Assembly (NCBI RefSeq): GCF_017676385.1 | Contig: NZ_JAFFZN010000010.1 | Span: 1-64,000 of the forward strand | Reading direction: 5' to 3' | DNA from: Streptomyces spirodelae | GTDB taxonomy: Bacteria > Actinomycetota > Actinomycetes > Streptomycetales > Streptomycetaceae | Length of the DNA: 64,000 nt | Shown here: positions 52,187 through 59,915 of the stretch, in pieces | Layout: the number at the start of each line of letters is the position of its first letter | How positions within the stretch are numbered: position 1 is the stretch's first letter | Notes under the pieces: generated by a model | What the model saw: the letters and a program-made list of their open reading frames with translations, nothing else | Database searches by the model: none | Told to the model about the DNA's origin: nothing | Made by a program: the position numbers and the translations under genes

Positions 52187-52216
52187 ATTGTGTGGATCAG
52201 TTTTCGCCATGGTCAA
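52187..52216 (-). promoter_or_regulatory. Possible promoter for precursor gene
   Basis: TTGACC (52211-52216, minus strand) and CACAAT (52187-52192) are spaced by 18 bp in the 108-bp gap upstream of the precursor. The -35 match is good and the -10 weak. Would allow extra precursor transcription. Confidence 0.35.
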
Positions 52217-52239
52217 TAGCCGGCCGGCGGCGGTCGCGG

Positions 52240-53367
52240 TCAATCCGCGGGCACTTGCTGGACGCGCTCCTTGAGGGCTCGGCTCAGCAGATAGGCGAGG
52301 TAGTCCTCGCTGCCGACGGTCACCCCGAGCCGGTTGCATCCCATGTGCACGAATCCGGCGAGCAGCGCGGCCCGCGCGGTCTCCACGTCCACCGGCGCGG
52401 GCGCCTCCGTCCCCTCCCCCGCGGGGAACACCAGTGCCCCACGCAGGGCCTCCTCGTCGATACGGGCACGCAGTTCGGCGCCGTGCTCGGCCCACCGGCG
52501 CAGGAATCCGGCGAGCCGGTCTGGCCTGCCGCCGAGGACCCCCGCGTGCAGGGCCTCCACCTTGTCGCCCACCGGGCCCGCCATCCGCAGGTAGGCGGCG
52601 GCGTAGGTGCCGTAGCGCTCCTTGAACAGGGGTTCCCAGTCGGCCATGCGCCGCTCGAAGAAGGCGACGGTGCGCTCGGTCCCGCCCAGCACCGTGAGCG
52701 CGAGAGTGGCCGTCAGCTGCGCGGCCAGCCCCAGCCGTACGCTGCCGACCTGCGTGTTGGCGGAGGCCAGCAGGCTCGCGACCAGGCTGCTGGAGCGGTC
52801 GGCGTGCCACTCGGAGAGCGCCACACCTGCCGGGCCGCCGTACCGCTCCAGCTCCGGCTCGTAGCCGAGGTAGGCGAGTGAGTCGTTGGGGCGGCGCGGC
52901 ATCCGCACGGTGTCCGGGCCGTAGCGGGCGTCCCACTGCGCGTCGGAGAACTCCAGCCGGAACCGCTCCCGGTACTGCTCGTCGGTCAGATCCACCGCTG
53001 GGTCGTAGACGGAGGGGCAGCGGCGCAGGAAGTCGCCGACGGTCTCCTCGATCGCGCCGGTCAGCGCCGGGATCGCGGCCGGTCCTGTGGGGCGCACCCG
53101 CAGCCGCACGTGCGGGCCCTCCAGCCAGTGGCGCAGGAAGAAGCAGCGGTCGGCGAGACCTTCGGCGCGCAGCCGCTCGAAGAGCGGGCCGACACACTCG
53201 CCCAGCAGCGGGTCGCGGTCCCCCGCGTAGTAGACGTGCGCCGACAGCCACTCGCCGGGGCCCAGCTCGGCGGGCGGACGGTCGTCGGCGTTGAGGGGTG
53301 CGGCGGGCCCGGGGCGGCGCTGCCGCGCCGGGAGCCGCGCCTGGCCGGTGTCGATCGCTTCGCTCAC
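52240..53367 (-). CDS. LanB elimination-domain protein (SpaB_C, thiopeptide-type)
   Basis: 375 residues. GEWLSAHVYYAGDRDPLLGE, then DRCFFLRHWLEGPHVRLRVR, SLAYLGYEPELERYGG and CNRLGVTVGSEDYLAYLLSR are the SpaB C-terminal/thiopeptide-type biosynthesis pattern. In split LanB systems this protein removes glutamate from glutamylated Ser/Thr to give dehydroamino acids; a related branch makes the pyridine ring. GTG 53367 overlaps the preceding stop (GTGA). Only one such protein is present, so I favour elimination over pyridine formation. Confidence 0.88.
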   Translation of the reverse strand: MSEAIDTGQARLPARQRRPGPAAPLNADDRPPAELGPGEWLSAHVYYAGDRDPLLGECVGPLFERLRAEGLADRCFFLRHWLEGPHVRLRVRPTGPAAIPALTGAIEETVGDFLRRCPSVYDPAVDLTDEQYRERFRLEFSDAQWDARYGPDTVRMPRRPNDSLAYLGYEPELERYGGPAGVALSEWHADRSSSLVASLLASANTQVGSVRLGLAAQLTATLALTVLGGTERTVAFFERRMADWEPLFKERYGTYAAAYLRMAGPVGDKVEALHAGVLGGRPDRLAGFLRRWAEHGAELRARIDEEALRGALVFPAGEGTEAPAPVDVETARAALLAGFVHMGCNRLGVTVGSEDYLAYLLSRALKERVQQVPAD

Positions 53368-56147
53368 TGGGGGTCCGTCCTTCCGGTGTGCTGTGTGAGG
53401 CCGGTGGGAAGTGGCGCCGCGTCCAGCTCCACGCACACCTCCGACACGTACGTGGAGCCGCCCGCGCTGAGGGCCGGTTCGGTGGCGTCGGGCAGCAGCT
53501 CGGTGAAGACGGCCTCCCCGGCGCCGCGCAGCCGGTGGTCCAGCAGCGAGAGGGACAGCGGACTTCCGGCGTCCACCGGATGCGGCTTGCGGTCGATGTC
53601 CGTACGGACCATCACCCGCTCCGGCAGCCCGGCGGCACGCCACCAGCGGCGACGGGCGAGGAAGCCGTGTGCGGTCTCGGCGGGTGGCTGCTGGCCGGGC
53701 AGTTCGGGCCCGGCCAGCCGCCGGCTGCGGCGGGCCAGGACCAGCGAGCCGTGCCGCACCCGGGGGCGGTGGGCCGGCCCGCCCCCCTCCAGGCATCCCC
53801 ACAGGTCCGCCACGAGCGGCATGGCTGCCGGGGAGAGCGACAGCAGAGTGCGCTGCACGCGGGGCAGCGCCATGGGGACGAGGCCGCCGAGCCACAGCGG
53901 CACGACGCGCCTGCCCAACCGCCGGGAGACCAGCAGCAGTTCACCGTTCTCCTCGTCGTCGACCAGCCGCAGGTCGTCGATCGCGAGTCGGCGCTCGGCG
54001 GGCCCGTGCGGCGCCTCGGCGGGCCCGATCAGCCGGTAGGGGGCCGCCGCGGGCCGCAGCGCCAGGTTGGAGGTGTCGTAGCCGCCGCTCAGCTCCGCGG
54101 CGACGGCGCCGGGCGGCAGCAGTCGGGCGCACCGGGCCCGGATACCCTCCGTCAGCTCCTGTTCGGCCTCCGGCCCGAAGGACCTGGCGAACCGGGCGAG
54201 AGGCTGGCCGAGGCCCGAGTAGGCCCAGTTGAGGACGGCGAGCGGCGGCCCGCCGGGGAGGCGGGGTCCGGCCCACTGGAGGTAGCAGGAGTAGCTGCGC
54301 GGCAGGCCGGGGCTGCCGGGAGGCAGCGCGGCGGCGGCCCGGTGCAGCGCCGCCGGGTCCAGGACGAGCTCGGAGGCATCGGACGGCTGCGGCCGTCCTT
54401 CGGGGAGCCGGGCGTCGAGCGCGCCGCGCAGCGCGCGGGCGAACTCCTCGTGCGCCGCACTCAGCGCCGCGACCCGCGGGTCGTCGTAGGGGTTGGCGCG
54501 CGGCAGATACCTGCCGTCCGCGTCCAGCGTGCCCAGGCGGGTGCCGGTACCCGACAGCCGCGTGCCGCAGTCCCGGTACAACTCGTGCGCGAACCCGGGC
54601 ACGTCGTCGCAGACCCCGCCGGGCCCGTACCGGGAGCGGAAGTAGGCGTGGGCCAGCAGCCGGTCCAGCAGCAGCAGATCGAAGGCGGGCAGCAGCCGGG
54701 CGAAGTCGCCGAGCGCGGGCAGCGGTCCCCGGGCCCAGGCCCGGCGGGAGGCGGTGGCGGGCGCGGCCAGCACGGCGTCCTCGTAGACGGCTGTCCTGGG
54801 CACGACCGGTACCGCACGGCCCAGCGCCCGCTGCGCCTCGGCCACCTCGGTGCGGAGCGCGGCGGTACGGCGGGCGCGCTCCGCCAGCGGCGCGAGGGGG
54901 AAGCCGTCGGCGTGCTCCCGTATCCGGTCGAGCCGGTCGGCCAGGGAAGGTCCGCTGCCTGTGGGCGGCAGCGGACCGAGCGTACGCAGCCGCCCGGCCA
55001 GTTCTGCGACCGGGTCCGGGTGGTGGATGTCGAGGGTGAGAGCGGGCGTGGTGAGCAGGCCCAGCTCCACCAGCTTGGCGAGATAGCCCTCCAGCCGCTC
55101 CCGCGGGCGGCCGTCCGGGTCGGAGCTGTGCAGCGCCTCGGCGAGCCGCGGCAGGGTCGTACCGGCGTCCCCGGCCGCGTCGAGCAGCCGCAGCGCCTCG
55201 TCGACAACGGGCCCGGCGGGCACCTGGAACGGCTCCTCCTGCAGCACGCCCGGCGTGGCGAGGGCGAGACCGGGATCGACGGACCGGTACCGGCGGCGTG
55301 TGTAGTGGATGCGCCCTCCCGAGCGGCGCCACCCACCGACCGCGTGGAACGGGAGGGCCGCCCGCGTGGCCGGGTCGCCGAGCGCCGCGACGGCGATCTC
55401 GTGGAGCGCGGTCACATTGGCGCGTGCACGCAGCAGCGGCTGCAGCGGAGCGTCGTCGACGGGGGCGAGCCCCAGGGGCGGGCCGGAGTCGTGGAAGCGC
55501 CCGCGCGTCAAGGTGGTGAGGGTGCTGAAAGGACTCGTCTTGAGCGCCGCCCGGTAGACGTACGACATCAGGGCGCGCTCCGCCTTCCGGTGCCGTTTGC
55601 CGCTCGGTGGCGCGTCACCGGCCGCCAGATACGCCGGGAGGGCGGCGTCCAGGGAGGGTGAGGCCGCCTGGAGTCCTGCCCGCAGCACCGGATCACGGGC
55701 GAGGCGACGCAACTGGAGGCGGGCGGAGATGAGTTCGGCGGCCTGGATGCGCTCACCGGCAGCCAGATGCTCCTCGTAGCGGCGCCGCAGGGCGAGCCAG
55801 TCGGCGGCAGCCGAGGGCGCCGCCTCCTCGGCGCCCCGCAGCGTCGCGCGAGAGGGCGTGCGGGCGTTGTGGATGTCGCGGCGGAGAGCGAGCAGGGCGC
55901 GGCGGCTCGCGGGCGCGGTGCGGGCGACAGCCTCGGCGAGGGCGTCCTCGGCAGCGGGTGCCAGCGCGGCCATCCCGTCCTCCAGCTCCAGCGCCGTGCG
56001 CGCCCACGCGGTGGTGCCGGGCGCGCGCAGGGGCGTGAGGGCCGCGGTGGGGAGCCCGGCGACGCGGAGCAGGAAGTCAGACGCGAGGGTGAACGGCGCG
56101 GTTGCGGTTGCGAGCGCGGGGGTCGGGTGGGAGGGGGTGTCGGTCAT
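53364..56147 (-). CDS. LanB-type dehydratase, glutamylation domain
   Basis: 927 residues. Lant_dehydr_N family: ASDFLLRVAGLPTAAL near the start, YVYRAALKTSPFSTLTTLTR, long helical middle, and C-terminal ARRRWWRAAGLPERVMVRTD. It activates Ser/Thr side chains of the precursor by transfer of Glu from tRNA-Glu. The elimination domain is on a separate gene immediately downstream. ATG 56147 overlaps the dehydrogenase stop (ATGA). Length fits the large half of split dehydratases in thiopeptide and goadsporin clusters. Confidence 0.9.
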   Translation of the reverse strand: MTDTPSHPTPALATATAPFTLASDFLLRVAGLPTAALTPLRAPGTTAWARTALELEDGMAALAPAAEDALAEAVARTAPASRRALLALRRDIHNARTPSRATLRGAEEAAPSAAADWLALRRRYEEHLAAGERIQAAELISARLQLRRLARDPVLRAGLQAASPSLDAALPAYLAAGDAPPSGKRHRKAERALMSYVYRAALKTSPFSTLTTLTRGRFHDSGPPLGLAPVDDAPLQPLLRARANVTALHEIAVAALGDPATRAALPFHAVGGWRRSGGRIHYTRRRYRSVDPGLALATPGVLQEEPFQVPAGPVVDEALRLLDAAGDAGTTLPRLAEALHSSDPDGRPRERLEGYLAKLVELGLLTTPALTLDIHHPDPVAELAGRLRTLGPLPPTGSGPSLADRLDRIREHADGFPLAPLAERARRTAALRTEVAEAQRALGRAVPVVPRTAVYEDAVLAAPATASRRAWARGPLPALGDFARLLPAFDLLLLDRLLAHAYFRSRYGPGGVCDDVPGFAHELYRDCGTRLSGTGTRLGTLDADGRYLPRANPYDDPRVAALSAAHEEFARALRGALDARLPEGRPQPSDASELVLDPAALHRAAAALPPGSPGLPRSYSCYLQWAGPRLPGGPPLAVLNWAYSGLGQPLARFARSFGPEAEQELTEGIRARCARLLPPGAVAAELSGGYDTSNLALRPAAAPYRLIGPAEAPHGPAERRLAIDDLRLVDDEENGELLLVSRRLGRRVVPLWLGGLVPMALPRVQRTLLSLSPAAMPLVADLWGCLEGGGPAHRPRVRHGSLVLARRSRRLAGPELPGQQPPAETAHGFLARRRWWRAAGLPERVMVRTDIDRKPHPVDAGSPLSLSLLDHRLRGAGEAVFTELLPDATEPALSAGGSTYVSEVCVELDAAPLPTGLTQHTGRTDPQ

Positions 56148-57928
56148 GGGCGGCCGGTCCGGTCCGTGCGAGGGCTGGGGCTGAGGTGGGGGTGGTGGCT
56201 GGGGCCGCCGCCAGGGCGGTTCGGGGCGAGGGAGGCGTCGAAACGGGGGCGGTCGCAGCGCTCGTGGCCGGCCATCAGGAGGAGCAGCGGCCAGGTGTCC
56301 GGGCCGACGGCCGGAGCGAGAGCCGCGTGGAGGGCCTCGTAGTCGAAGCCGAGCGCCGCACCGCAGCCTGTACCGAGGGACGCGGCAGCGAGGTAGGCGG
56401 CCTGCGCGACGGCGCCCGCCTCGGCGTTGAGCAGCCGGTGGCCGCGCGGCCCCGCGGCGGCCACGACGGCGTGCGGGCGGGCCAGTACGACCAGGACAGC
56501 GGCGGCCTGTTCGAGGTTGTAGTTGTTGAGCGTGTAGCTCCGCTGGAGGAAGGGGTGCGGGGCCGGTCCGGGCAGCGGGACCAGGGCGTGCGCGGCGGAG
56601 TCGTACAGGTGGAGGCCCGCCGGTGCTCCGGCCACATGCTGGGCGAAGACGGCGAGCCGGGTGAGCGCGGGCGCGGGGCAGGACGACGCCCGGCCGCCGT
56701 CCCCGTCCGCGCGCAGCTGCCGCCCGGCCGCGGCTGCCTGCAGCAGCGCGGCCAAGTCGGCGGCCGACAGCGGGCGGTGCGCGGAGAACCGGCCGAAGCT
56801 GCTGCGCCGGGCGGCGAGTGCTTCGGCGACACCCGCGCCGAGCGGCGAAGGGGCGGGGAGCGGAACCGGAGCAGGCGCGGACGCGGACGCGTCCGGCTGC
56901 TCTCCGGCGGGCGGGTCCGGCTCCTGGCCGGCGGCCTCGGCGAGCGCCTCCGGGCCCGGGGGCGGTCCCGTGTCGTACGTCGCCGCCAGGTGGGCCGCCT
57001 CGGCGGCGGGGAACCGCAGGACGGTACGGGACCGTTCGGGCAGGGGCGCGGCCACCCGTGGCGCGGGAGCCCGTGAGGGGGCGGGCCCGTCGCTCCCCGC
57101 CTCGGCGGCACCCCGCCAGGGCAGCGGGACCACCGCCAGCACGCTCTCGGTGACGGGATCGAGACCCAGCAGGCGGTCCAGCGCCGGCTCGTCGTACCAC
57201 AGGCGGGGGCGGAGCCCGATGCCGCAGGCCGCCGCCCAGGTCTGCCAGGTCCGCAGCAGACAGCCGAGGTCCATGGTCACGCAGTGGTAGCTGAACTCCC
57301 CGTACTTGAAGGCGTTCTGCCAGAAGCGGACGGTGACGAGGAGGAATTGGCGGCCCGCGGTCGGCACGCCGCCCAGCGCCTCGCGTACCCGGGGCGAGAC
57401 GTCGCCCGCGGCGAGGCGGCGCAGCGCGTGCGCGGGCTGGTTGTAGTGGTACACGCCGGGCAGCGGGCCCGCACCCGGACCGCACACCCAGTAGATCTCG
57501 CACGGGTACAGGCCACCGCCCGCCGCGCTGCCGCGCGCCCACGCGGCGTGTGCGTACGCCTCCCGGCCGCCCTGGCCCGGGTCCGCAGTGACCTGGAGCC
57601 GGCGGGAGAGCCAGCCGTAGGAGTGGCGGAGCATGCCGCCGAGCAGCGGCACGGTGAAGCCGGCCCCGGCCCCAGCCCGCGGCTCCGGGGGCCGGGCGAG
57701 CAGGGCCACCCCCAGTGGGGCCGCGGAGTGCGGCACCTCGTCGGGGAGCGGGAAGCCGGGTGCCCCGGGATAGATCTTGTGGCTCCGCGGCTGGTCCTGC
57801 CAGTCCGGCTCGAACGGCTCGGCTTCCATCGGCACCGAGGCCCGCCGCAGCACCGCATCCAGATAGCGGGTCACCGGGAGGGTGCGGTCTGCCGCTCCTC
57901 CCGGACCCGGTCGTCGGCACTGGGACAC
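56144..57928 (-). CDS. SagB-type azoline dehydrogenase, tandem nitroreductase
   Basis: 594 residues with two nitroreductase-like halves. The first (about 50-270) has HAAWARGSAAGGGLYPCEIY and FSYHCVTMDLGCLLRTWQTW. A Pro/Ala-rich linker (about 290-375) leads to the second (about 380-560) with ARRSSFGRFSAHRPLSAADL and LNAEAGAVAQAAYLAAASLG. FMN-dependent oxidation of azolines to azoles is the family role. GTG 57928 lies 10 bp after the YcaO stop. Several very acidic/aromatic catalytic positions cannot be judged by eye. Confidence 0.88.
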   Translation of the reverse strand: MSQCRRPGPGGAADRTLPVTRYLDAVLRRASVPMEAEPFEPDWQDQPRSHKIYPGAPGFPLPDEVPHSAAPLGVALLARPPEPRAGAGAGFTVPLLGGMLRHSYGWLSRRLQVTADPGQGGREAYAHAAWARGSAAGGGLYPCEIYWVCGPGAGPLPGVYHYNQPAHALRRLAAGDVSPRVREALGGVPTAGRQFLLVTVRFWQNAFKYGEFSYHCVTMDLGCLLRTWQTWAAACGIGLRPRLWYDEPALDRLLGLDPVTESVLAVVPLPWRGAAEAGSDGPAPSRAPAPRVAAPLPERSRTVLRFPAAEAAHLAATYDTGPPPGPEALAEAAGQEPDPPAGEQPDASASAPAPVPLPAPSPLGAGVAEALAARRSSFGRFSAHRPLSAADLAALLQAAAAGRQLRADGDGGRASSCPAPALTRLAVFAQHVAGAPAGLHLYDSAAHALVPLPGPAPHPFLQRSYTLNNYNLEQAAAVLVVLARPHAVVAAAGPRGHRLLNAEAGAVAQAAYLAAASLGTGCGAALGFDYEALHAALAPAVGPDTWPLLLLMAGHERCDRPRFDASLAPNRPGGGPSHHPHLSPSPRTDRTGRP

Positions 57929-57938
57929 CTTCTCCCCC

Positions 57939-59915
57939 TCACATGAACGGGTGCGGAGCCGGGTTGAGCTCCGCCGCCGTCAGGTCGTCGGCACGCAGCC
58001 CGGCGCTCCGCAGCGCGGTGCGGGCCCTGGGCATGCCGGGGGCCCGGTGCCGCCGGGCCCCGAAGTCGAGCGGGAGCAGCCCGGGCACCAGTACCCGCAC
58101 CACTCGGGTGGCGACCGCCCGCTGTTCCGGTCCCGTCTGATCGACGACAACCGTGTCGAAGCCCCGCGCGGCGAGCAGGTCCCGGCAGTGGCGCACGGCG
58201 GCGGACAGATCACCGGCGGGTGGTGCGGCTCCGTCCCGGAAGGCCGCAGCCGGTGGCCGTGCTCGGTCGTCCGGGCCGAGGAGGAACGCGGCGTGCCGCT
58301 CCATTTCCGGGAGACCGTACAGCGCGGCGTGCTCGGACAGTTCGCGGACCAGGGAGAAGTCCCGTGCCATGGCGCGCAGCCGGTCGCGGTTGTCCACCGT
58401 GCGCTCGGGAAAGCCCGACAGATAGCTGGCGACCTCGCGTACGGCCGACTCGGCGGCGCGCTCCGGGTCGAGCGCGGCGGCGGAGGACAGGCACAGCGCC
58501 CCCGGCCCGCCGTCCTCGCGGGTCGCGACGGCGGTCACGACGGGAACGGGCAGATCGATCCGGTTGTCGAAGAGCCGGAGCCGATAGCCGCCGCGCCGCA
58601 TCCGCTCGGCGAGGTGCAGGGTCGCCGGGGACCGGCGGTCGTCCACCGCGATCCGCGGCAGCCGGGCCCGCCCGAGCCAGGCCACCAGGAACGCGTCCCG
58701 CTCCACGAGCTCCAGCAGCCCGTGCAGCACGGCCTCCTCCACGCACGAGCCGCCCGCGCAGCCACTGGAGGTCCCGGCGGCGAAGAACGGGCCGGGGCCG
58801 GCCGACCGGTAGTGGACCAACTGCTCGGGAACCAGCACCGGCCGCTCGTCCCGCAGCGACCAGCCCCACAGCCAGGGCAGAACGAGGTCCTCGTCGTACG
58901 GCGCGAAGTGCGGCGGCGCGCCGTCGAAGAACGCCGCCGGCGGGAGTCCGCACTCGCGCGGGTCCACGGACGGGTGGCGTAGCGCCGAACGAGCGGCCCG
59001 GATCCGCCCGGGTCCGCCCTCGCGCAGCCCCGCCAGCCGCTCCAGCCCCTCGCACAGGGCCAGGGCCGCGCTGTCCCGGTAGGTGTCGGCGTGCCCGCTC
59101 CAGTGGACGTCCATGAGGCGGGGTGTGCCGCGTACCGCGAAACGTCCACCGGCCGGGGCGGTGTTGGCCGCTTCCCGGTCCGGCCGTACCCCCGTGCCGA
59201 GTGCGCCGCAGACGGGGTTGGCGAGTGCGTCGGCGGCCCGCTCCGGCACCGCTTCGGCGGCGCTCAGCAGCCGGGCGGTGCCGGGGCGCGGTACGAGACC
59301 GGGCCGCAGCCGGACGGCGCTGCGCGCGGGGTCCACGGCAGCCCGCTCCCCCGCCCCGCACCGAGGACACGCGGGGTCGGCCAGCAGCCGGGCACGCTCC
59401 ACACGGAGGGTGTCGAGCGCGAGCCGGTGCACGGTGCCGGTCGGGGGCGGGGTGCCGGTACCGGGCGTGATCGGCTCCTGACGGCGCATCGTGTCGAGTG
59501 CGGCTCTCGCCAGGTGGGCGAGCATGTCGAGGGCGAAGGAGGTCAGATACGGGTTCGGAGCCGCCGCATGGACGCGGGCCTGAGGCCCGAGCTCCAGCGC
59601 GTCGCGCTCGACGGCGGGGCGGAGGGCCTGCCAGCGGGTCGCCACACAGTGGAAGCACGGATGGCCCGGCAGCGGCTGCGGCGGGCCGAGCGGCCCCAGC
59701 AGGGCGTATGCGCCGTGCAGTTGGACGGGGACGAGTGTCGCGCCGGGCGCGGGGGCGGGCGGCCGGTCCGGCTCCGCGTAGGCGTCGCGCGTACCCAGCA
59801 GTCGTACGTGGACGGACAGCGGCTGCTGCGCGGTGTCGTGCAGACGGGAGGCCAGCGCGCGCTCGACGCGCAGCCGGTCGGCCTCGGGCAGTCCCTCGGT
59901 GGTGGCGGTACTCAC
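57939..59915 (-). CDS. YcaO cyclodehydratase
   Basis: 658 residues. The N-terminal ~250 residues hold two CxxC pairs (PCFHCVATRW; ACPRCGAGE), as in thiopeptide cyclodehydratases. The YcaO domain has ALCEGLERLAG and LELVERDAFLVAWLG, the ATP/Mg-binding Glu-rich motifs, and the protein ends NPAPHPFM, which contains the C-terminal PxPxP motif of azoline-forming YcaO enzymes. GTG 59915 overlaps the partner-protein stop (GTGA). It converts Cys/Ser/Thr of the core to azolines using ATP. Confidence 0.93.
   Translation of the reverse strand: MSTATTEGLPEADRLRVERALASRLHDTAQQPLSVHVRLLGTRDAYAEPDRPPAPAPGATLVPVQLHGAYALLGPLGPPQPLPGHPCFHCVATRWQALRPAVERDALELGPQARVHAAAPNPYLTSFALDMLAHLARAALDTMRRQEPITPGTGTPPPTGTVHRLALDTLRVERARLLADPACPRCGAGERAAVDPARSAVRLRPGLVPRPGTARLLSAAEAVPERAADALANPVCGALGTGVRPDREAANTAPAGGRFAVRGTPRLMDVHWSGHADTYRDSAALALCEGLERLAGLREGGPGRIRAARSALRHPSVDPRECGLPPAAFFDGAPPHFAPYDEDLVLPWLWGWSLRDERPVLVPEQLVHYRSAGPGPFFAAGTSSGCAGGSCVEEAVLHGLLELVERDAFLVAWLGRARLPRIAVDDRRSPATLHLAERMRRGGYRLRLFDNRIDLPVPVVTAVATREDGGPGALCLSSAAALDPERAAESAVREVASYLSGFPERTVDNRDRLRAMARDFSLVRELSEHAALYGLPEMERHAAFLLGPDDRARPPAAAFRDGAAPPAGDLSAAVRHCRDLLAARGFDTVVVDQTGPEQRAVATRVVRVLVPGLLPLDFGARRHRAPGMPRARTALRSAGLRADDLTAAELNPAPHPFM

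Noticed and set aside
52240..53367. Reading the SpaB_C protein as a pyridine synthase
   Set aside because: Its conserved pattern (FFLRHWLEGPHVRLRVR and YEPELERYGG) fits the elimination domain better, and the core lacks two suitably spaced Ser residues for a thiopeptide ring.
53298..55661. 787-codon plus-strand open frame inside the RiPP region
   Set aside because: Antisense shadow of the LanB dehydratase, rich in Gly, Arg and Gln with no conserved motif.
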